A DNA stretch of 64,000 nucleotides from an uncultured Clostridia bacterium (GTDB lineage Bacteria > Bacillota > Clostridia > Christensenellales > Borkfalkiaceae), in NCBI GenBank assembly GCA_934278995.1, contig CAKQWM010000002.1:1-64000 (forward strand). The letters are read 5' to 3'. Under the pieces are notes generated by a model that had not been told where the DNA came from, made no database searches, and was given only the letters and a program-made list of their open reading frames with translations. Made by a program: the position numbers and the translations under genes. Positions 51,416 through 60,597 of this stretch are shown here, one piece after another (within the stretch, counting starts at the first letter, position 1; every line of letters starts with the position of its first letter).

Positions 51416-54400
51416 ATGGGAGAAGTTTTTTACGACAGGCTTAAACGATTAAGAAAAGAAGCGAATCTTACGCAAGGCGAATTGTCCGAAATCTTGCTCG
51501 TACATATTCAGACGATATCCCGTTGGGAAAGGGGGCTTATAGAACCCGATATTTCTCAACTCGGCGAGTTGTCCGTCGCTTTACGCGTTTCGCTTGAAAA
51601 ACTTTTGGGAGCCGAGGAAACGGAATTAAGTTTTACGGGAACTTTCGACGCGGTAAATCTCGGTAAAACTATTCAGAGTAAACGCCAGAAAGCGGGCGAA
51701 AGCCAAAAAGAACTTGCCGAACGAATCTTCGTTTCCGCCGACGCCGTTTCCCGCTGGGAAAGAGGAGTAACCTGCCCGTCTATAGAAGAACTTATAAAGT
51801 TATCCGAGCATTTCAACGCGCCGGTTTCAGAGATATATTACGGTTTTACCGAAGAAAAAACGCCGACGATAGAACCCGTAGTTTACACTCGGGCTAAACG
51901 TAAAACGTGGTTTATAGCGACCGTTTCGCTTTCGGTGATTTGCGTCGTTATGTCGATACTTTTTATAACTGCGCTTAATTTAAAAGGCTCGCCCGAAATT
52001 ACCCACACCGTAACGGTTGACGGGGTTTCTTACGAAATCAGCGAAAATTCCGTTTATATTCCTACGCCGTCCGTTAAAAACGGATACGAATTCGTCCGTT
52101 GGGAGAACTCAAACGGCGAAACGATAGAGTTTCCGCAAATAATAGATGCCGATAAAACCTATTTTGCCGTTTACGCGCCGAAAAATTATCCGATAGATTA
52201 CTGGCTTAACGGAGGAACTTTTTCCGGTTCTCCTAAAACGGCTATAACCGTCGAAGATAAGAGCGTTTATTTACCGACGCCCGAAAAGGACGGCGCCGTT
52301 TTTACGGGGTGGTACCTTTCGCCCGATTACAGCGGAGAAGCCGTTTCCGAAATATCCTGCGAATATAAAAACGTAACTTTATACGCTAAATGGGATACCG
52401 TGGTTTACGCCGTGCGTTACGAACTTTCCGGCGGTTTTTGTCCTTTGCCGAACGCTCAGACGGTTACTTGCGAAAAAGAAGAAATTTTAAACAATCCGAT
52501 TAAAAAAGGTTACGTTTTTATCGGGTGGTTTGACGGCGCGGACGGCGGAAATATATATACAGCCGTCGGAGGAAAGAACGCGAAAAACGTCGTTTTATAC
52601 GCGAAATGGCAACGGAGCGATAAGTACTTTGAAATATCTTACGACTTGGGCGGCGGAAGTTTAATAGGGGAAAATCCTTCAAAAATAGCGTCGGGCGAAA
52701 TGATTACGTTAAACGCAGCCCGAAAAAACGGCTACGAGTTTTTGGGTTGGAACGACCGCGAAGACGGGCAAGGCAACTATTACGAAACCTTGTACGGTAT
52801 ATATGACAATCTCTCGCTATACGCCGTTTATCGTCCTAAAACCTATCTTATCAGGTACGAGTACGACGGCGTTTACGAAACGGAAAAAACCAATCCTAAC
52901 ATATTTACTTACGGCGATAAGTTCGACCTTCTTCCCGTATATAAGTACGGTTACGAGTTTTTGGGCTGGTTTACCGAAAAGTCTGAAACGGCTGAAAAAA
53001 TCGAGAGAATAGACGCTTCCAACGTTGCCGATATAGATACGCTGTACGCGGTGTTCGACGTGCAAACCTATTTAATAACGCTTGATTCTTCGGGCGGCGT
53101 TATCGACGAAGCCGATATAACCGGAAACTTAAAAGCCGAAAACGGCAAATACGTTTACCGCGCTACGATAGAATACCCCTCGTTTTATCTTCCTACGTGC
53201 CGAAAGGAAGGCTACGTATTTTTAGGTTGGTTCAGAGGCGAAACCGTTATAGACAGGATCGGCGCCGACAATATGACCGTTTCTTATCTTTCGGCTAAAT
53301 GGGAAAGAGACGACAGAACCTATAATATAACTTACGATTTGAAATACGATCTTGCCGAAAACGATAACCCCGCGACGTTTTTGTGTCGGAAAAAACTCGT
53401 CTTGAACGAGCCTACTTTGGACGGTTACGAGTTTTTGGGTTGGTACGACAACGAGGACGGTTTCGGTAAAAGTATAACTTTTATCCCCGCAAACAATCAA
53501 GCCGACGTTAAACTTTTTGCCGCGTGGCAAAAAATCATCGTAAGCGGGACCTATGATGATTTTACCTACGACAGTAACGGCGACTACGTTAAAATTACAG
53601 GCTACGAAGGCGAAAGGGGCGAAAACGTTAAAATAGTTTTGCCCGCAAAAATCAACGGGCTTCCCGTAGTCGAAGCATCCGATTTAAGAGGACCGTTTTA
53701 TTCGGTAACGATCCCCGAAGGCGTAATAACTTTGGGTTCGCTCTTTCTGACGGATAAAGTCGTTATGCCGTTAAAAATTCCCGCAACCGTTAAAACGATA
53801 GACAAAAACGCGTTTATAAATTTTAAAGGCGAAATATTGTTTTCGCAAGATTCTTTACTTGAAAGAATAGATGAAAAAGCCTTTTACGAAGCCTTCGTCG
53901 TAAACTTAATGATTTTGCCCGATACCGTCAAATACATAGGCGCAAACGCTTTTTCAAGCGGACAGGAAGTAGTTATGTCCGACGGCATAGAATACGTTAC
54001 GGAAGGTTTTAAAGCGCGGGTTTTCTTTAGTGAAAATGCGGTTAACAGCCTTAAAAACGCTCAATCTTTAGAAACCGAGTTGTATATGCCGCGGTCCGCC
54101 GCTATGACGGATAAGATAAAATCGGAATGGAGAATCCCCGTAAACAAAACTGCCCTTACGCTTGTTGACGGAGAGGATAGCGAAACGCTTACCGACTATT
54201 GGTTTGCGTTGCCCGAAAGAAACAAAACGGGTTACACGTTTATAGGTTGGGAAACGTCAGACGGTTGCGTGATACCTTTTAAGTTGTACGTTCCGAACGC
54301 AGAGGCTGTTACGCTCACCGCGCGCTATATTAAAAATTCCGATAACGACGGTCTTTTTGCGGCGACGGCAAAACCGCTTGAAATAAACGGAAAAGAAAGT

Positions 54401-54709
54401 TTTAACCTTTACGTCGAAAACACGTCGAAAAAAAGAATCGATTTCTTTTTTACAATTAAGTCCGATAAAACCGTTAACGTAATGTTTGATATAAAAAACT
54501 CTCTGAGTTTCCGGATTACGCCTGTAACTATTGCCGAAACTATGGTTGCTTATATTGACGAGAACGGACAATTCAGGAAAGCGAACGGTATTACGGAATG
54601 TAAAAAAGGTATGATATTTTGCGTTACGATATCGGACAGCAATTACTTTACGGATTTAAACAATATCTTTTTCAGGAAAAACTTAACCCTTACGATAACG
54701 ATTACGTAA
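51416..54709 (+). CDS. Giant membrane regulator: two XRE domains plus InlB repeats
   Basis: A 1097-residue protein of unusual architecture. Two HTH_3/XRE domains (about 4-64 and 81-140, each with the SRWERG motif) lie in the cytoplasm. One membrane span follows at ~165-187 (WFIATVSLSVICVVMSILFI). Then come seven or eight Listeria-Bacteroides repeats with NGYEFLGW...LYAKW hallmarks, a BspA/LRR_5-like section (IPATVKTIDKNAF, LPDTVKYIGANAF), another InlB-type repeat and a beta-rich end. Start ATG 51416 has GAGGA upstream; an earlier in-frame ATG lies almost on the predicted transcription start. It suggests direct surface-to-DNA signalling. Confidence 0.85.
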   Translation: MGEVFYDRLKRLRKEANLTQGELSEILLVHIQTISRWERGLIEPDISQLGELSVALRVSLEKLLGAEETELSFTGTFDAVNLGKTIQSKRQKAGESQKELAERIFVSADAVSRWERGVTCPSIEELIKLSEHFNAPVSEIYYGFTEEKTPTIEPVVYTRAKRKTWFIATVSLSVICVVMSILFITALNLKGSPEITHTVTVDGVSYEISENSVYIPTPSVKNGYEFVRWENSNGETIEFPQIIDADKTYFAVYAPKNYPIDYWLNGGTFSGSPKTAITVEDKSVYLPTPEKDGAVFTGWYLSPDYSGEAVSEISCEYKNVTLYAKWDTVVYAVRYELSGGFCPLPNAQTVTCEKEEILNNPIKKGYVFIGWFDGADGGNIYTAVGGKNAKNVVLYAKWQRSDKYFEISYDLGGGSLIGENPSKIASGEMITLNAARKNGYEFLGWNDREDGQGNYYETLYGIYDNLSLYAVYRPKTYLIRYEYDGVYETEKTNPNIFTYGDKFDLLPVYKYGYEFLGWFTEKSETAEKIERIDASNVADIDTLYAVFDVQTYLITLDSSGGVIDEADITGNLKAENGKYVYRATIEYPSFYLPTCRKEGYVFLGWFRGETVIDRIGADNMTVSYLSAKWERDDRTYNITYDLKYDLAENDNPATFLCRKKLVLNEPTLDGYEFLGWYDNEDGFGKSITFIPANNQADVKLFAAWQKIIVSGTYDDFTYDSNGDYVKITGYEGERGENVKIVLPAKINGLPVVEASDLRGPFYSVTIPEGVITLGSLFLTDKVVMPLKIPATVKTIDKNAFINFKGEILFSQDSLLERIDEKAFYEAFVVNLMILPDTVKYIGANAFSSGQEVVMSDGIEYVTEGFKARVFFSENAVNSLKNAQSLETELYMPRSAAMTDKIKSEWRIPVNKTALTLVDGEDSETLTDYWFALPERNKTGYTFIGWETSDGCVIPFKLYVPNAEAVTLTARYIKNSDNDGLFAATAKPLEINGKESFNLYVENTSKKRIDFFFTIKSDKTVNVMFDIKNSLSFRITPVTIAETMVAYIDENGQFRKANGITECKKGMIFCVTISDSNYFTDLNNIFFRKNLTLTITIT

Positions 54710-54711
54710 TT

Positions 54712-54770
54712 TCGGGAAACGGTTAAAAAGTCGCCTTTCCGGTAAAAAGCAGATGAAAAGCGGAATCCCT
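54712..54770. mobile_element. Right-end fragment of the MITE-like element
   Basis: Similar to the last ~60 bases of 34292-34581 (AAAAGTCGCCTTT, CGGTAA, GCAGATGA, CGGAATCCCT). The left end is missing. It begins within three bases of a stop codon, like the other copies. Confidence 0.7.
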
Positions 54771-55169
54771 ATGTCAAAAATAATACGAAGAAATAAAAGG
54801 CATTTATAGAAAGGTAAATTGCATATAAAAGGTTGAAACGGCGTCGGTTACGGCGTCGTTTTTTTTGCGAAAATTTCGGCAAAAAAAGCAATAAAAACCT
54901 TGTAAAATTCAAAAAAAGTCTTTTTAAAAAGATTTTAAAAAATTAGCAAAAAATCGGCAAAAACAGTAACGGAAATCGCTTTTAAGCGTAAATTGCGACA
55001 AAATAAGCGTAAAATGCGAGCGGTTTTGCAAAAGAGGGTTACAAATTTCGTCAACTTTCGTGCTAAAATAAAATCGTTAAAAGGAGAGCGGTTTTTTCGG
55101 GAATAAAAACCTTACGGCAAATTTTTTAAGCCCCGCGGCGAAGGCAAAACCAACGGACAGGCGAAAGTT
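54771..55169. other. Gene-free AT-rich gap
   Basis: About 400 bases with no supported gene. The tract 54880-55010 is rich in A runs and GCAAAAA-type words. A weak promoter-like TAAAAT sits near 55065, and AAAAGGAGAGC near 55079 resembles a ribosome site but has no frame attached. Confidence 0.5.
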
Positions 55170-55379
55170 ATGAAAGTCAAACTTGCTTTATTTATGTACG
55201 ATACTTTATCACGAGGCAAAAAACTCGACCGTGACGTTTTTTGTAAAACCAACGGCATTACCGAGCGTACGTTTTATCGATATCTTGCTGAAGTGCAAGA
55301 ACATTTGCTTTTAAAAAAACCGAATCATAAAATCGTGACCGTAGGTAAAGGCGCATATTGTTTGATTAAGAAGTTTTGA
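55170..55379 (+). CDS. Small HTH-like protein
   Basis: A 69-residue basic protein. FCKTNGITERTFYRYLAEV reads as a helix-turn-helix, similar to the N-terminal HTH of WYL/DeoR-type regulators, and a final beta-hairpin-like end (HKIVTVGKGAYCLIKKF) completes a winged-helix look. It lacks the sensor domain of WYL regulators. It may be a small regulator of the neighbouring membrane-protein genes or a leftover of a larger gene. Confidence 0.5.
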   Translation: MKVKLALFMYDTLSRGKKLDRDVFCKTNGITERTFYRYLAEVQEHLLLKKPNHKIVTVGKGAYCLIKKF

Positions 55380-55629
55380 TTTTTCCGGTTATCGTAAATT
55401 TTTCAACGTAAAAGCGTATTATATCCTGTTACTAAATAATTGATGACATTCTGTCGGTAAATAATTGATATTCTGACAGCGGTTTTCAGATAAACGTTAA
55501 TAAAAAACTATCCACGCTGCTCCAAGGTTTTTGAGGGGTTAAACCAAAGTAGATCAAAAGTTTTGTCGTTCGGGCGAAAGTCCGAACGGCAAAATTTTTG
55601 TTTTTAGCGACGCAAAACTTTCAAATAAC
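55380..55629. other. Gap with short tandem repeat and strong hairpin
   Basis: At 55432-55480, TAAATAATTGAT(GAC)ATTCTG occurs twice in tandem, reminiscent of the multiple terminal repeats of IS21-type elements, though no transposase is present. At 55561-55594 a stable hairpin (TTTTGTCGTTCGG ... CCGAACGGCAAAA, loop GCGAAAG) is followed by TTTTTG and looks like a terminator. Confidence 0.55.
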
Positions 55630-55658
55630 TTGTTAGTTGATAGAAAATATGTTATATT
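55630..55658 (+). promoter_or_regulatory. Promoter of the three membrane-protein genes
   Basis: TTGTTA (55630-55635), a 17-base spacer and TATATT (55653-55658). Confidence 0.7.
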
Positions 55659-55740
55659 GGTTAAGTAAAAATAACGTGTTCGGCGATTGGAAATATTGGG
55701 GAATATCGTTTAGACCTATCGATTCAGGAGAATAGTTTTT

Positions 55741-56211
55741 ATGAACGTATTATACGACATAATAATTCTTATTACTTTCGGCGTGACTATAACGCTGTTT
55801 ATCGGCGTTGTTAAAGTATTCCCTGAGCAAATAAAGTTTATAGATGCAAGCGTATCTTACGATGATACCTCGCGTGACAAAAAATGGGTGAAAAAATACG
55901 TAAGTTATACTATCGCCGCTTTCGTAATTCAACTATTGACGGAAAACGTAGCTTACGCCATGTGCTTACTCGATAGCGTTACGGATGACAAGGTAGCCCC
56001 TTATTTTTTATTGTCGGCATACATGAGTGCCGTTACTGCCGGTATAATCTTTTTAATGAGTTTCTGTTTCAGAATATATAAATATAAAATAAAATGGCCG
56101 AATATCTGGTATTCTAACGGTGTCGGGTTTTGCGGATTTTTTTACGGCGTGCCTCTCGGAATATCCGTAGTTTTATCCCTATACGTTTTCACCTACGTCT
56201 TTATATTGTAG
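55741..56211 (+). CDS. Four-span membrane protein, first of three
   Basis: A 156-residue protein with four hydrophobic segments (about 7-25, 50-70, 85-108 and 128-153) and a basic loop after each pair. I do not recognise the family. CAGGAGAATAGTTTTATG is a good ribosome site. It heads a run of three genes of nearly equal size (156, 153 and 156 residues) and similar topology, spaced 10-12 bases apart, that probably form one operon. Confidence 0.6.
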   Translation: MNVLYDIIILITFGVTITLFIGVVKVFPEQIKFIDASVSYDDTSRDKKWVKKYVSYTIAAFVIQLLTENVAYAMCLLDSVTDDKVAPYFLLSAYMSAVTAGIIFLMSFCFRIYKYKIKWPNIWYSNGVGFCGFFYGVPLGISVVLSLYVFTYVFIL

Positions 56212-56223
56212 AAGGAGCAGTGC

Positions 56224-56685
56224 ATGGCAATTTTAGATATTTTGACGCTATTCACCTGGTGTGTGTCGCTTACGCTCGTTATCGGTCTTATGAAAAAAAT
56301 GAAGCCGTTACTTTTTAGTGTTGCAAAATGCGGAAATAGTTGCGTAGCCGTATTGGAAAAGGCTTTTAAAATTTACGGGGAGTGCCTAAGGAACGTTGCG
56401 CTTATAGAGTTTATCACGGCTGTTTTCGCGGTTTTGTCTTGCGCGTTAAGAAGCATACAAAATTCAAAAATCGCAGTGCTTTTCGGTTGCTTGGGCATTG
56501 CGTTTTTGCCCGTGACGGTTTTAACGATAGTCGTTTTTAAAAGTTTCGTAAAAACTTTCGGTTTTGACGGTTTAAAAGGGGCAAAGACTTTACCTGTTGT
56601 ATATGGTTTAACTTTCGGCGTTTGCCATACGGTTATAATGATTGCTTTTTTATATGCGCTGTGCGTATCGTTTGCTTTGATTTAG
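56224..56685 (+). CDS. Four-span membrane protein, second of three
   Basis: A 153-residue protein with four membrane segments and the same overall layout as its neighbours: an amphipathic basic stretch (MKKMKPLLFSVAKCG) after the first span, a pair of central spans, and a final hydrophobic end. GAAGGAG precedes the ATG. Sequence similarity to the other two is low by eye, but the matched size and topology suggest ancient duplication or parts of one complex. Confidence 0.6.
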   Translation: MAILDILTLFTWCVSLTLVIGLMKKMKPLLFSVAKCGNSCVAVLEKAFKIYGECLRNVALIEFITAVFAVLSCALRSIQNSKIAVLFGCLGIAFLPVTVLTIVVFKSFVKTFGFDGLKGAKTLPVVYGLTFGVCHTVIMIAFLYALCVSFALI

Positions 56686-56695
56686 GGAGGTTTTT

Positions 56696-57166
56696 ATGGA
56701 CGTTTTTATTTACGTATCGACTGTTTTAAGTTTTTTAATTACCGTGTTAATTTGCGTTATATTTATCAAAAAGATTTTCGTTGAATTAAAAACGACCGAC
56801 GTTGAAGACGTTTCGGCTTTACCGTTAAACTATAAGTGGAAAAAGTTCAGAAACTCTTTTATAAAACCGGTGCTGTATCTTATCGTTCCGTTTATAATAA
56901 GCGTAGTCACTTCGATATTCAATTCGTATTTTCAAGAAGCGGTAAAAACCGAACCGTATGCGGGCGCTATGTTCTCGACAGCCGTTTGTTTTATAGGTTT
57001 TTACGTTTTGTTCGGCTCTATGGTAAAAAAACGTTCGCTTATAGCGGATAGTTGGGAAGTTCTATTAAACCCTGCGGGCGGTTTCGCTGCTATTTTTATC
57101 GTAGAAACGGCTTTTATATCGGCTTGCACGTTTTATACGGTTGTTTCGCTTTTACTTGCTGTATAA
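56696..57166 (+). CDS. Four-span membrane protein, third of three
   Basis: A 156-residue membrane protein with four spans (about 5-24, 60-77, 90-108 and 128-155). As in the first protein, a charged, lysine-rich loop (NYKWKKFRNSF here; DKKWVKKY there) precedes the second span, the best hint of homology. GGGAGGTTTTTATG is a strong ribosome site. Function unknown. Confidence 0.6.
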   Translation: MDVFIYVSTVLSFLITVLICVIFIKKIFVELKTTDVEDVSALPLNYKWKKFRNSFIKPVLYLIVPFIISVVTSIFNSYFQEAVKTEPYAGAMFSTAVCFIGFYVLFGSMVKKRSLIADSWEVLLNPAGGFAAIFIVETAFISACTFYTVVSLLLAV

Positions 57167-57289
57167 TTTACTTGCATATATTTGAGAAAACGGGCTTACG
57201 ATTAAATCGTTTGTCCTTTTTTATTATGTCGAATCTTTCGTAAAACCACGCAAAAAGCGCTTTTGTGGGATATATAACCCGAAAGTTGC

Positions 57290-57318
57290 TTTACAAAAAG
57301 AATTTTCAATGATAGAAT
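57290..57318 (+). promoter_or_regulatory. tyrS promoter
   Basis: TTTACA (57290-57295), a 17-base spacer and TAGAAT (57313-57318). The leader is too short for a T-box riboswitch. Confidence 0.65.
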
Positions 57319-57347
57319 AGATAAAAAGAATTATCCTCGGTGACATT

Positions 57348-58547
57348 ATGAACGTATTTGAAACATTAAAACAACGCGGTTTTTTAAAACAGACGGTAAA
57401 CGGCGAAGAACTCGAAAAATTGCTTAACGAAAAGAAAGTTTGCTTTTACGTCGGTTTCGATCCCACGGCGGATTCTCTCCATATCGGGCATTACATTCCC
57501 GTAATGGCTATGGCGCACATGCAAAAAGCGGGGCATAAGCCCATTTGTCTTTTCGGCGGCGGTACGGGTATGGTCGGCGATCCTACAGGGCGCACGGATA
57601 TGCGTTCCATGCTCACCAGAGAGCAAATCGCAAATAACATAGAGCAGTTTAAAAAGCAGATGTCGAGGTTTCTTGACTTCGACGGCGAAAACGCCGCTAT
57701 AATGGTAAATAACGCCGACTGGCTTTTAAACCTTAACTATATCGACTTTTTGCGCGACGTCGGCGTATGTTTTTCGGTAAACCGTATGCTCACCGCGGAA
57801 TGTTTCAAACAGCGTTTGGAACGCGGTCTGAGTTTTTTAGAATTCAACTATATGCTGATGCAGGGTTACGATTTTTACAGGCTGTTCTGCGATTACGACT
57901 GCGTTTTACAACTCGGCGGCGACGATCAATGGTCTAATATGCTTGCGGGCGAGGACTTGATAAGAAGAAAAACGGGTAAAGACGCTTACGCTTTAACCTG
58001 TACTCTTTTACTTACGAGCGAAGGCAAAAAGATGGGCAAAACCGCAAAGGGCGCTTTATGGCTTGACGAAAACAAGACTACGCCTTACGAATTTTATCAG
58101 TACTTCAGAAACGTAGAGGACGCTAAAGTTGCCGAGTGTATGAAACTTTTAACCTTTATGGACCTATGTGAAATCGAAGAACTCACTAAATATAAAGACG
58201 AAAGAATCAACGAGGCGAAGGAAATACTTGCCTACGAAGTAACGAAACTCGTTCACGGCAAAGAAAAAGCCGACGAGGCGAGAAAGCAGGCAAAAGCGGC
58301 TTTTTGCGGTAACGAAGCGGATATGCCCGCGGTGGAAGTGGAAAAGACGAATTTTATGCCGGATATTATGGTTGCCGCGGGTATAACCAAGTCTAAAGGC
58401 GAGGCGAGAACCCTTATTCAGGGCGGCGGCGTTTCCGTAAACGACGAAAAACTTCTCGGTTTAACCGTTTCCGACGAAGTTTTGGAAAAAGGAGAGTTTA
58501 TTCTGCACAAAGGCAAAAAAGTTCACGTCAAAGTTATTCTGAAATAG
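57348..58547 (+). CDS. tyrS: Tyrosyl-tRNA synthetase
   Basis: A 399-residue class I synthetase charging tRNA-Tyr. The ATP motifs are HIGH (DSLHIGHYIP) and KMGKT, the KMSKS equivalent. YVGFDPTADSLH and QLGGDDQWSNMLAG line the tyrosine site. A C-terminal S4 RNA-binding domain (SKGEARTLIQGGGVSVNDEK) follows. Length is normal. Expression is probably driven by the simple promoter upstream, without the T-box seen in many Firmicutes. Confidence 0.97.
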   Translation: MNVFETLKQRGFLKQTVNGEELEKLLNEKKVCFYVGFDPTADSLHIGHYIPVMAMAHMQKAGHKPICLFGGGTGMVGDPTGRTDMRSMLTREQIANNIEQFKKQMSRFLDFDGENAAIMVNNADWLLNLNYIDFLRDVGVCFSVNRMLTAECFKQRLERGLSFLEFNYMLMQGYDFYRLFCDYDCVLQLGGDDQWSNMLAGEDLIRRKTGKDAYALTCTLLLTSEGKKMGKTAKGALWLDENKTTPYEFYQYFRNVEDAKVAECMKLLTFMDLCEIEELTKYKDERINEAKEILAYEVTKLVHGKEKADEARKQAKAAFCGNEADMPAVEVEKTNFMPDIMVAAGITKSKGEARTLIQGGGVSVNDEKLLGLTVSDEVLEKGEFILHKGKKVHVKVILK

Positions 58548-58627
58548 AGTTTAACGACTAACGATTAACGGTTATAAGGTTGTCGTCGATAACCCGAATA
58601 ATCGTGATTATAAAAAAACAAACTTAG

Positions 58628-58653
58628 GTCGCCCGTAAAATCTTACGGGCGAC
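58628..58653 (+). other. GC-rich hairpin between tyrS and the YigZ-like gene
   Basis: A perfect 11-bp stem GTCGCCCGTAA-AATC-TTACGGGCGAC with no T tract after it, ending about 20 bases before the next ATG. It may control translation or message stability; terminator function is unlikely without the T run. Confidence 0.6.
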
Positions 58654-58673
58654 GCGGTTTAACGGGATAAACT

Positions 58674-59285
58674 ATGGAAAGTTTCCTTTCGATTGAAAAA
58701 AACGCGACAGCCGAAACGTTGATAGAACGTTCTCGGTTTATTACCCACGTTTTTTATGCCGAAACGGAGGAAAAGGCAAGGGGATACCTTGATAAAATAA
58801 AAAAAGAGTATTCCGACGCGACTCATAATTGTTACGCTTACGTTACCGATTTCGGTCTTTCTACAAAATCTTCAGACGACGGAGAGCCTTCCGGAACGGC
58901 AGGCGCCCCTATTATGGAGGTTATAAAAAATAAAAAACTTATAAACGTTTTAGTCGTGGTTACAAGGTACTTCGGAGGCATAAAACTCGGCGCGGGAGGG
59001 CTTATCAGAGCGTACTCAGCCTCGGCGAAAGAAGGCATACTTAAAGCCGTTGAAAAAGAATATTTCGTTTGCGATATTTTTAAAGTAAAACTTAAATACG
59101 ACGAGTTGAACGTTTTTAAAAAAGAAATCTTACCCGTATGTTTTTTAACGGAAGATACCGTTTACGGCGAGGGGGTTACAATAACCATTGCCGTTAAAAA
59201 GTCGGGCTATAAGCCGTTTATCGATAAATTTAAAGCGGTTTTTTATGATAAAACGCCTGAAAAAATCGGAGAAAAATACTATTAG
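58674..59285 (+). CDS. YigZ/IMPACT family protein
   Basis: A 203-residue protein. The N-terminal UPF0029/Impact domain is clear: KSRFITHVF-like start, ATHNCYAYV, SSDDGEPSGTAGAPIMEVI and VVVTRYFGGIKLGAGGLIRAYSASA. A shorter ferredoxin-like C-terminal domain completes it. The bacterial function is uncertain; the eukaryotic relative regulates translation. It precedes recX by two bases and is probably co-transcribed with recX and birA. Confidence 0.93.
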   Translation: MESFLSIEKNATAETLIERSRFITHVFYAETEEKARGYLDKIKKEYSDATHNCYAYVTDFGLSTKSSDDGEPSGTAGAPIMEVIKNKKLINVLVVVTRYFGGIKLGAGGLIRAYSASAKEGILKAVEKEYFVCDIFKVKLKYDELNVFKKEILPVCFLTEDTVYGEGVTITIAVKKSGYKPFIDKFKAVFYDKTPEKIGEKYY

Positions 59286-59287
59286 TT

Positions 59288-59905
59288 ATGAAAAAAATAA
59301 CCGACGTGAAAAGGCAAAAAGATAAAAAAAGAGTAAATCTTTTCGTTGACGGCGCGTTTTATTCGGGCGTTGAAGAGATAGTTCTTTTATCGAATAATCT
59401 CCATATAGGCGACGAGGTCGATGAAAAAAAACTTGCCGAAATTATAGAAGAATCCGAATATACTTCCTGTTTTCAGAAAGCCTCCAACTATATTTTAAAA
59501 GGTAACCACACGGTAAAACAAGTGTGCGGGTACCTGAAAGACAAGGGCTACGACGGGAGAATTATTGCAAAAGTAGCGTATAAATTATGCGACTACGGCT
59601 ATCTCGACGACGCCGCGTACGCCAAAAACTACGTCGAACTGAAATGCGGAAGCAAAGGCAAGCGTCTTTTGGAACTCGAACTGAAACAAAAAGGCGTTTC
59701 GGAAGAAAACGTACAAAACGCCTTGTCGGATATCGCGGACGAGGACGAAAACGCCTATAAAGTTGCTAAAAAATATCTCAGACGCAAGCCGTTTACGGAT
59801 ATGACGAAGCAAAAGTGCTTCAGATACGTCGTTTCAAAAGGGTTTTCTTACGATTCCGCAAAAAACGCCCTGGAAAGGATTGAAAGAGAAACTATCGAAT
59901 CATGA
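59288..59905 (+). CDS. recX: Regulatory protein RecX
   Basis: A 205-residue all-helical RecX-family protein that modulates RecA filaments. Family cues are the N-terminal beta segment (KRVNLFVDGAFYSGVEEIVL), CFQKASNYILKGNHTVKQVCGYLKDKGYD, YGYLDDAAYAKNYVE and GKRLLELELKQKGVSEENV. No recA is present in the window. It overlaps birA by four bases (ATGA). Confidence 0.9.
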   Translation: MKKITDVKRQKDKKRVNLFVDGAFYSGVEEIVLLSNNLHIGDEVDEKKLAEIIEESEYTSCFQKASNYILKGNHTVKQVCGYLKDKGYDGRIIAKVAYKLCDYGYLDDAAYAKNYVELKCGSKGKRLLELELKQKGVSEENVQNALSDIADEDENAYKVAKKYLRRKPFTDMTKQKCFRYVVSKGFSYDSAKNALERIERETIES

Positions 59906-60591
59906 AAATCATTTTTGTAAAAAAGATATCTTCGACGGAAGACTATATTCGTAAACTTTTAAAAAAACTGATAAAAACCCGTGAGGACACTGCGGTAATA
60001 GCAAGCGTTCAGACCAAGGGGAAAGGTACGAAAGGCAGGGCGTTTTCGTCGAATATAGGCGGCGTGTATCTGTCGTTCGTAAAGTTCTACGATAAATTCC
60101 CCGCAAAAGACGCTTTTAAAATCAATCAAAAAATATCCGTTGCCGTCGTTAAAACTTTGCGCGCTTTTAACGTTCGGGCAAAAATAAAATGGCCTAACGA
60201 TATCTACGCCGAAAACAAAAAAATATGCGGTATGCTGATAAATAATTCGCTATCCGAAAAGTACGTCGATTACACCGTTTGCGGAATAGGGGTAAACGTC
60301 AATAACGGAATCCCCGACGAATTAAAAGATATAGCGATATCGGTAAACGAAATCACGGGCACAAAAGCCGACTTGAAATCGTTTGTTTTTACTCTTTTAT
60401 ATAACATCGAAAATACCGAAGAAGTAGGGCTATACGCCCGTTATTCGATGATTTTTGGCAGAAAAATCAAAGTTTGCCCGTTAAACGGAGAACCGTTTAT
60501 TGCGACCGCGGAAAAAGTTTCGGACGACGGAAGATTATTGCTTTCGGACGGCAGAGCCCTTTGCGCCGAAGAGGTCTCTTTAAAGTTTTAA
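59902..60591 (+). CDS. birA: Biotin-[acetyl-CoA-carboxylase] ligase, short form
   Basis: A 229-residue group I biotin ligase that attaches biotin to carboxyl-carrier proteins. The biotin-binding loop is QTKGKGTKGRAFSS, followed by GGVYLSF, KIKWPNDIYAENKKICGML and the GIGVNVNN motif. The N-terminal DNA-binding domain of regulatory BirA is absent, so it should not repress biotin genes. A small C-terminal SH3-like domain is kept. A CTATAG-type motif copy (60426-60446) lies in the coding sequence. Confidence 0.93.
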   Translation: MKIIFVKKISSTEDYIRKLLKKLIKTREDTAVIASVQTKGKGTKGRAFSSNIGGVYLSFVKFYDKFPAKDAFKINQKISVAVVKTLRAFNVRAKIKWPNDIYAENKKICGMLINNSLSEKYVDYTVCGIGVNVNNGIPDELKDIAISVNEITGTKADLKSFVFTLLYNIENTEEVGLYARYSMIFGRKIKVCPLNGEPFIATAEKVSDDGRLLLSDGRALCAEEVSLKF

Positions 60592-60597
60592 TCGGTA

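Noticed and set aside
54841..54870. Terminator-like GGCGTC repeat with T run
   Set aside because: The two GGCGTCG copies are direct rather than inverted, so no hairpin forms.
55432..55480. IS21-type element end
   Set aside because: Only one short pair of repeats is present, with no transposase genes or second end; kept only as a remark.
57167..57347. T-box riboswitch before tyrS
   Set aside because: The promoter leaves a leader of only about 25 bases, and no specifier loop or T-box sequence is seen.
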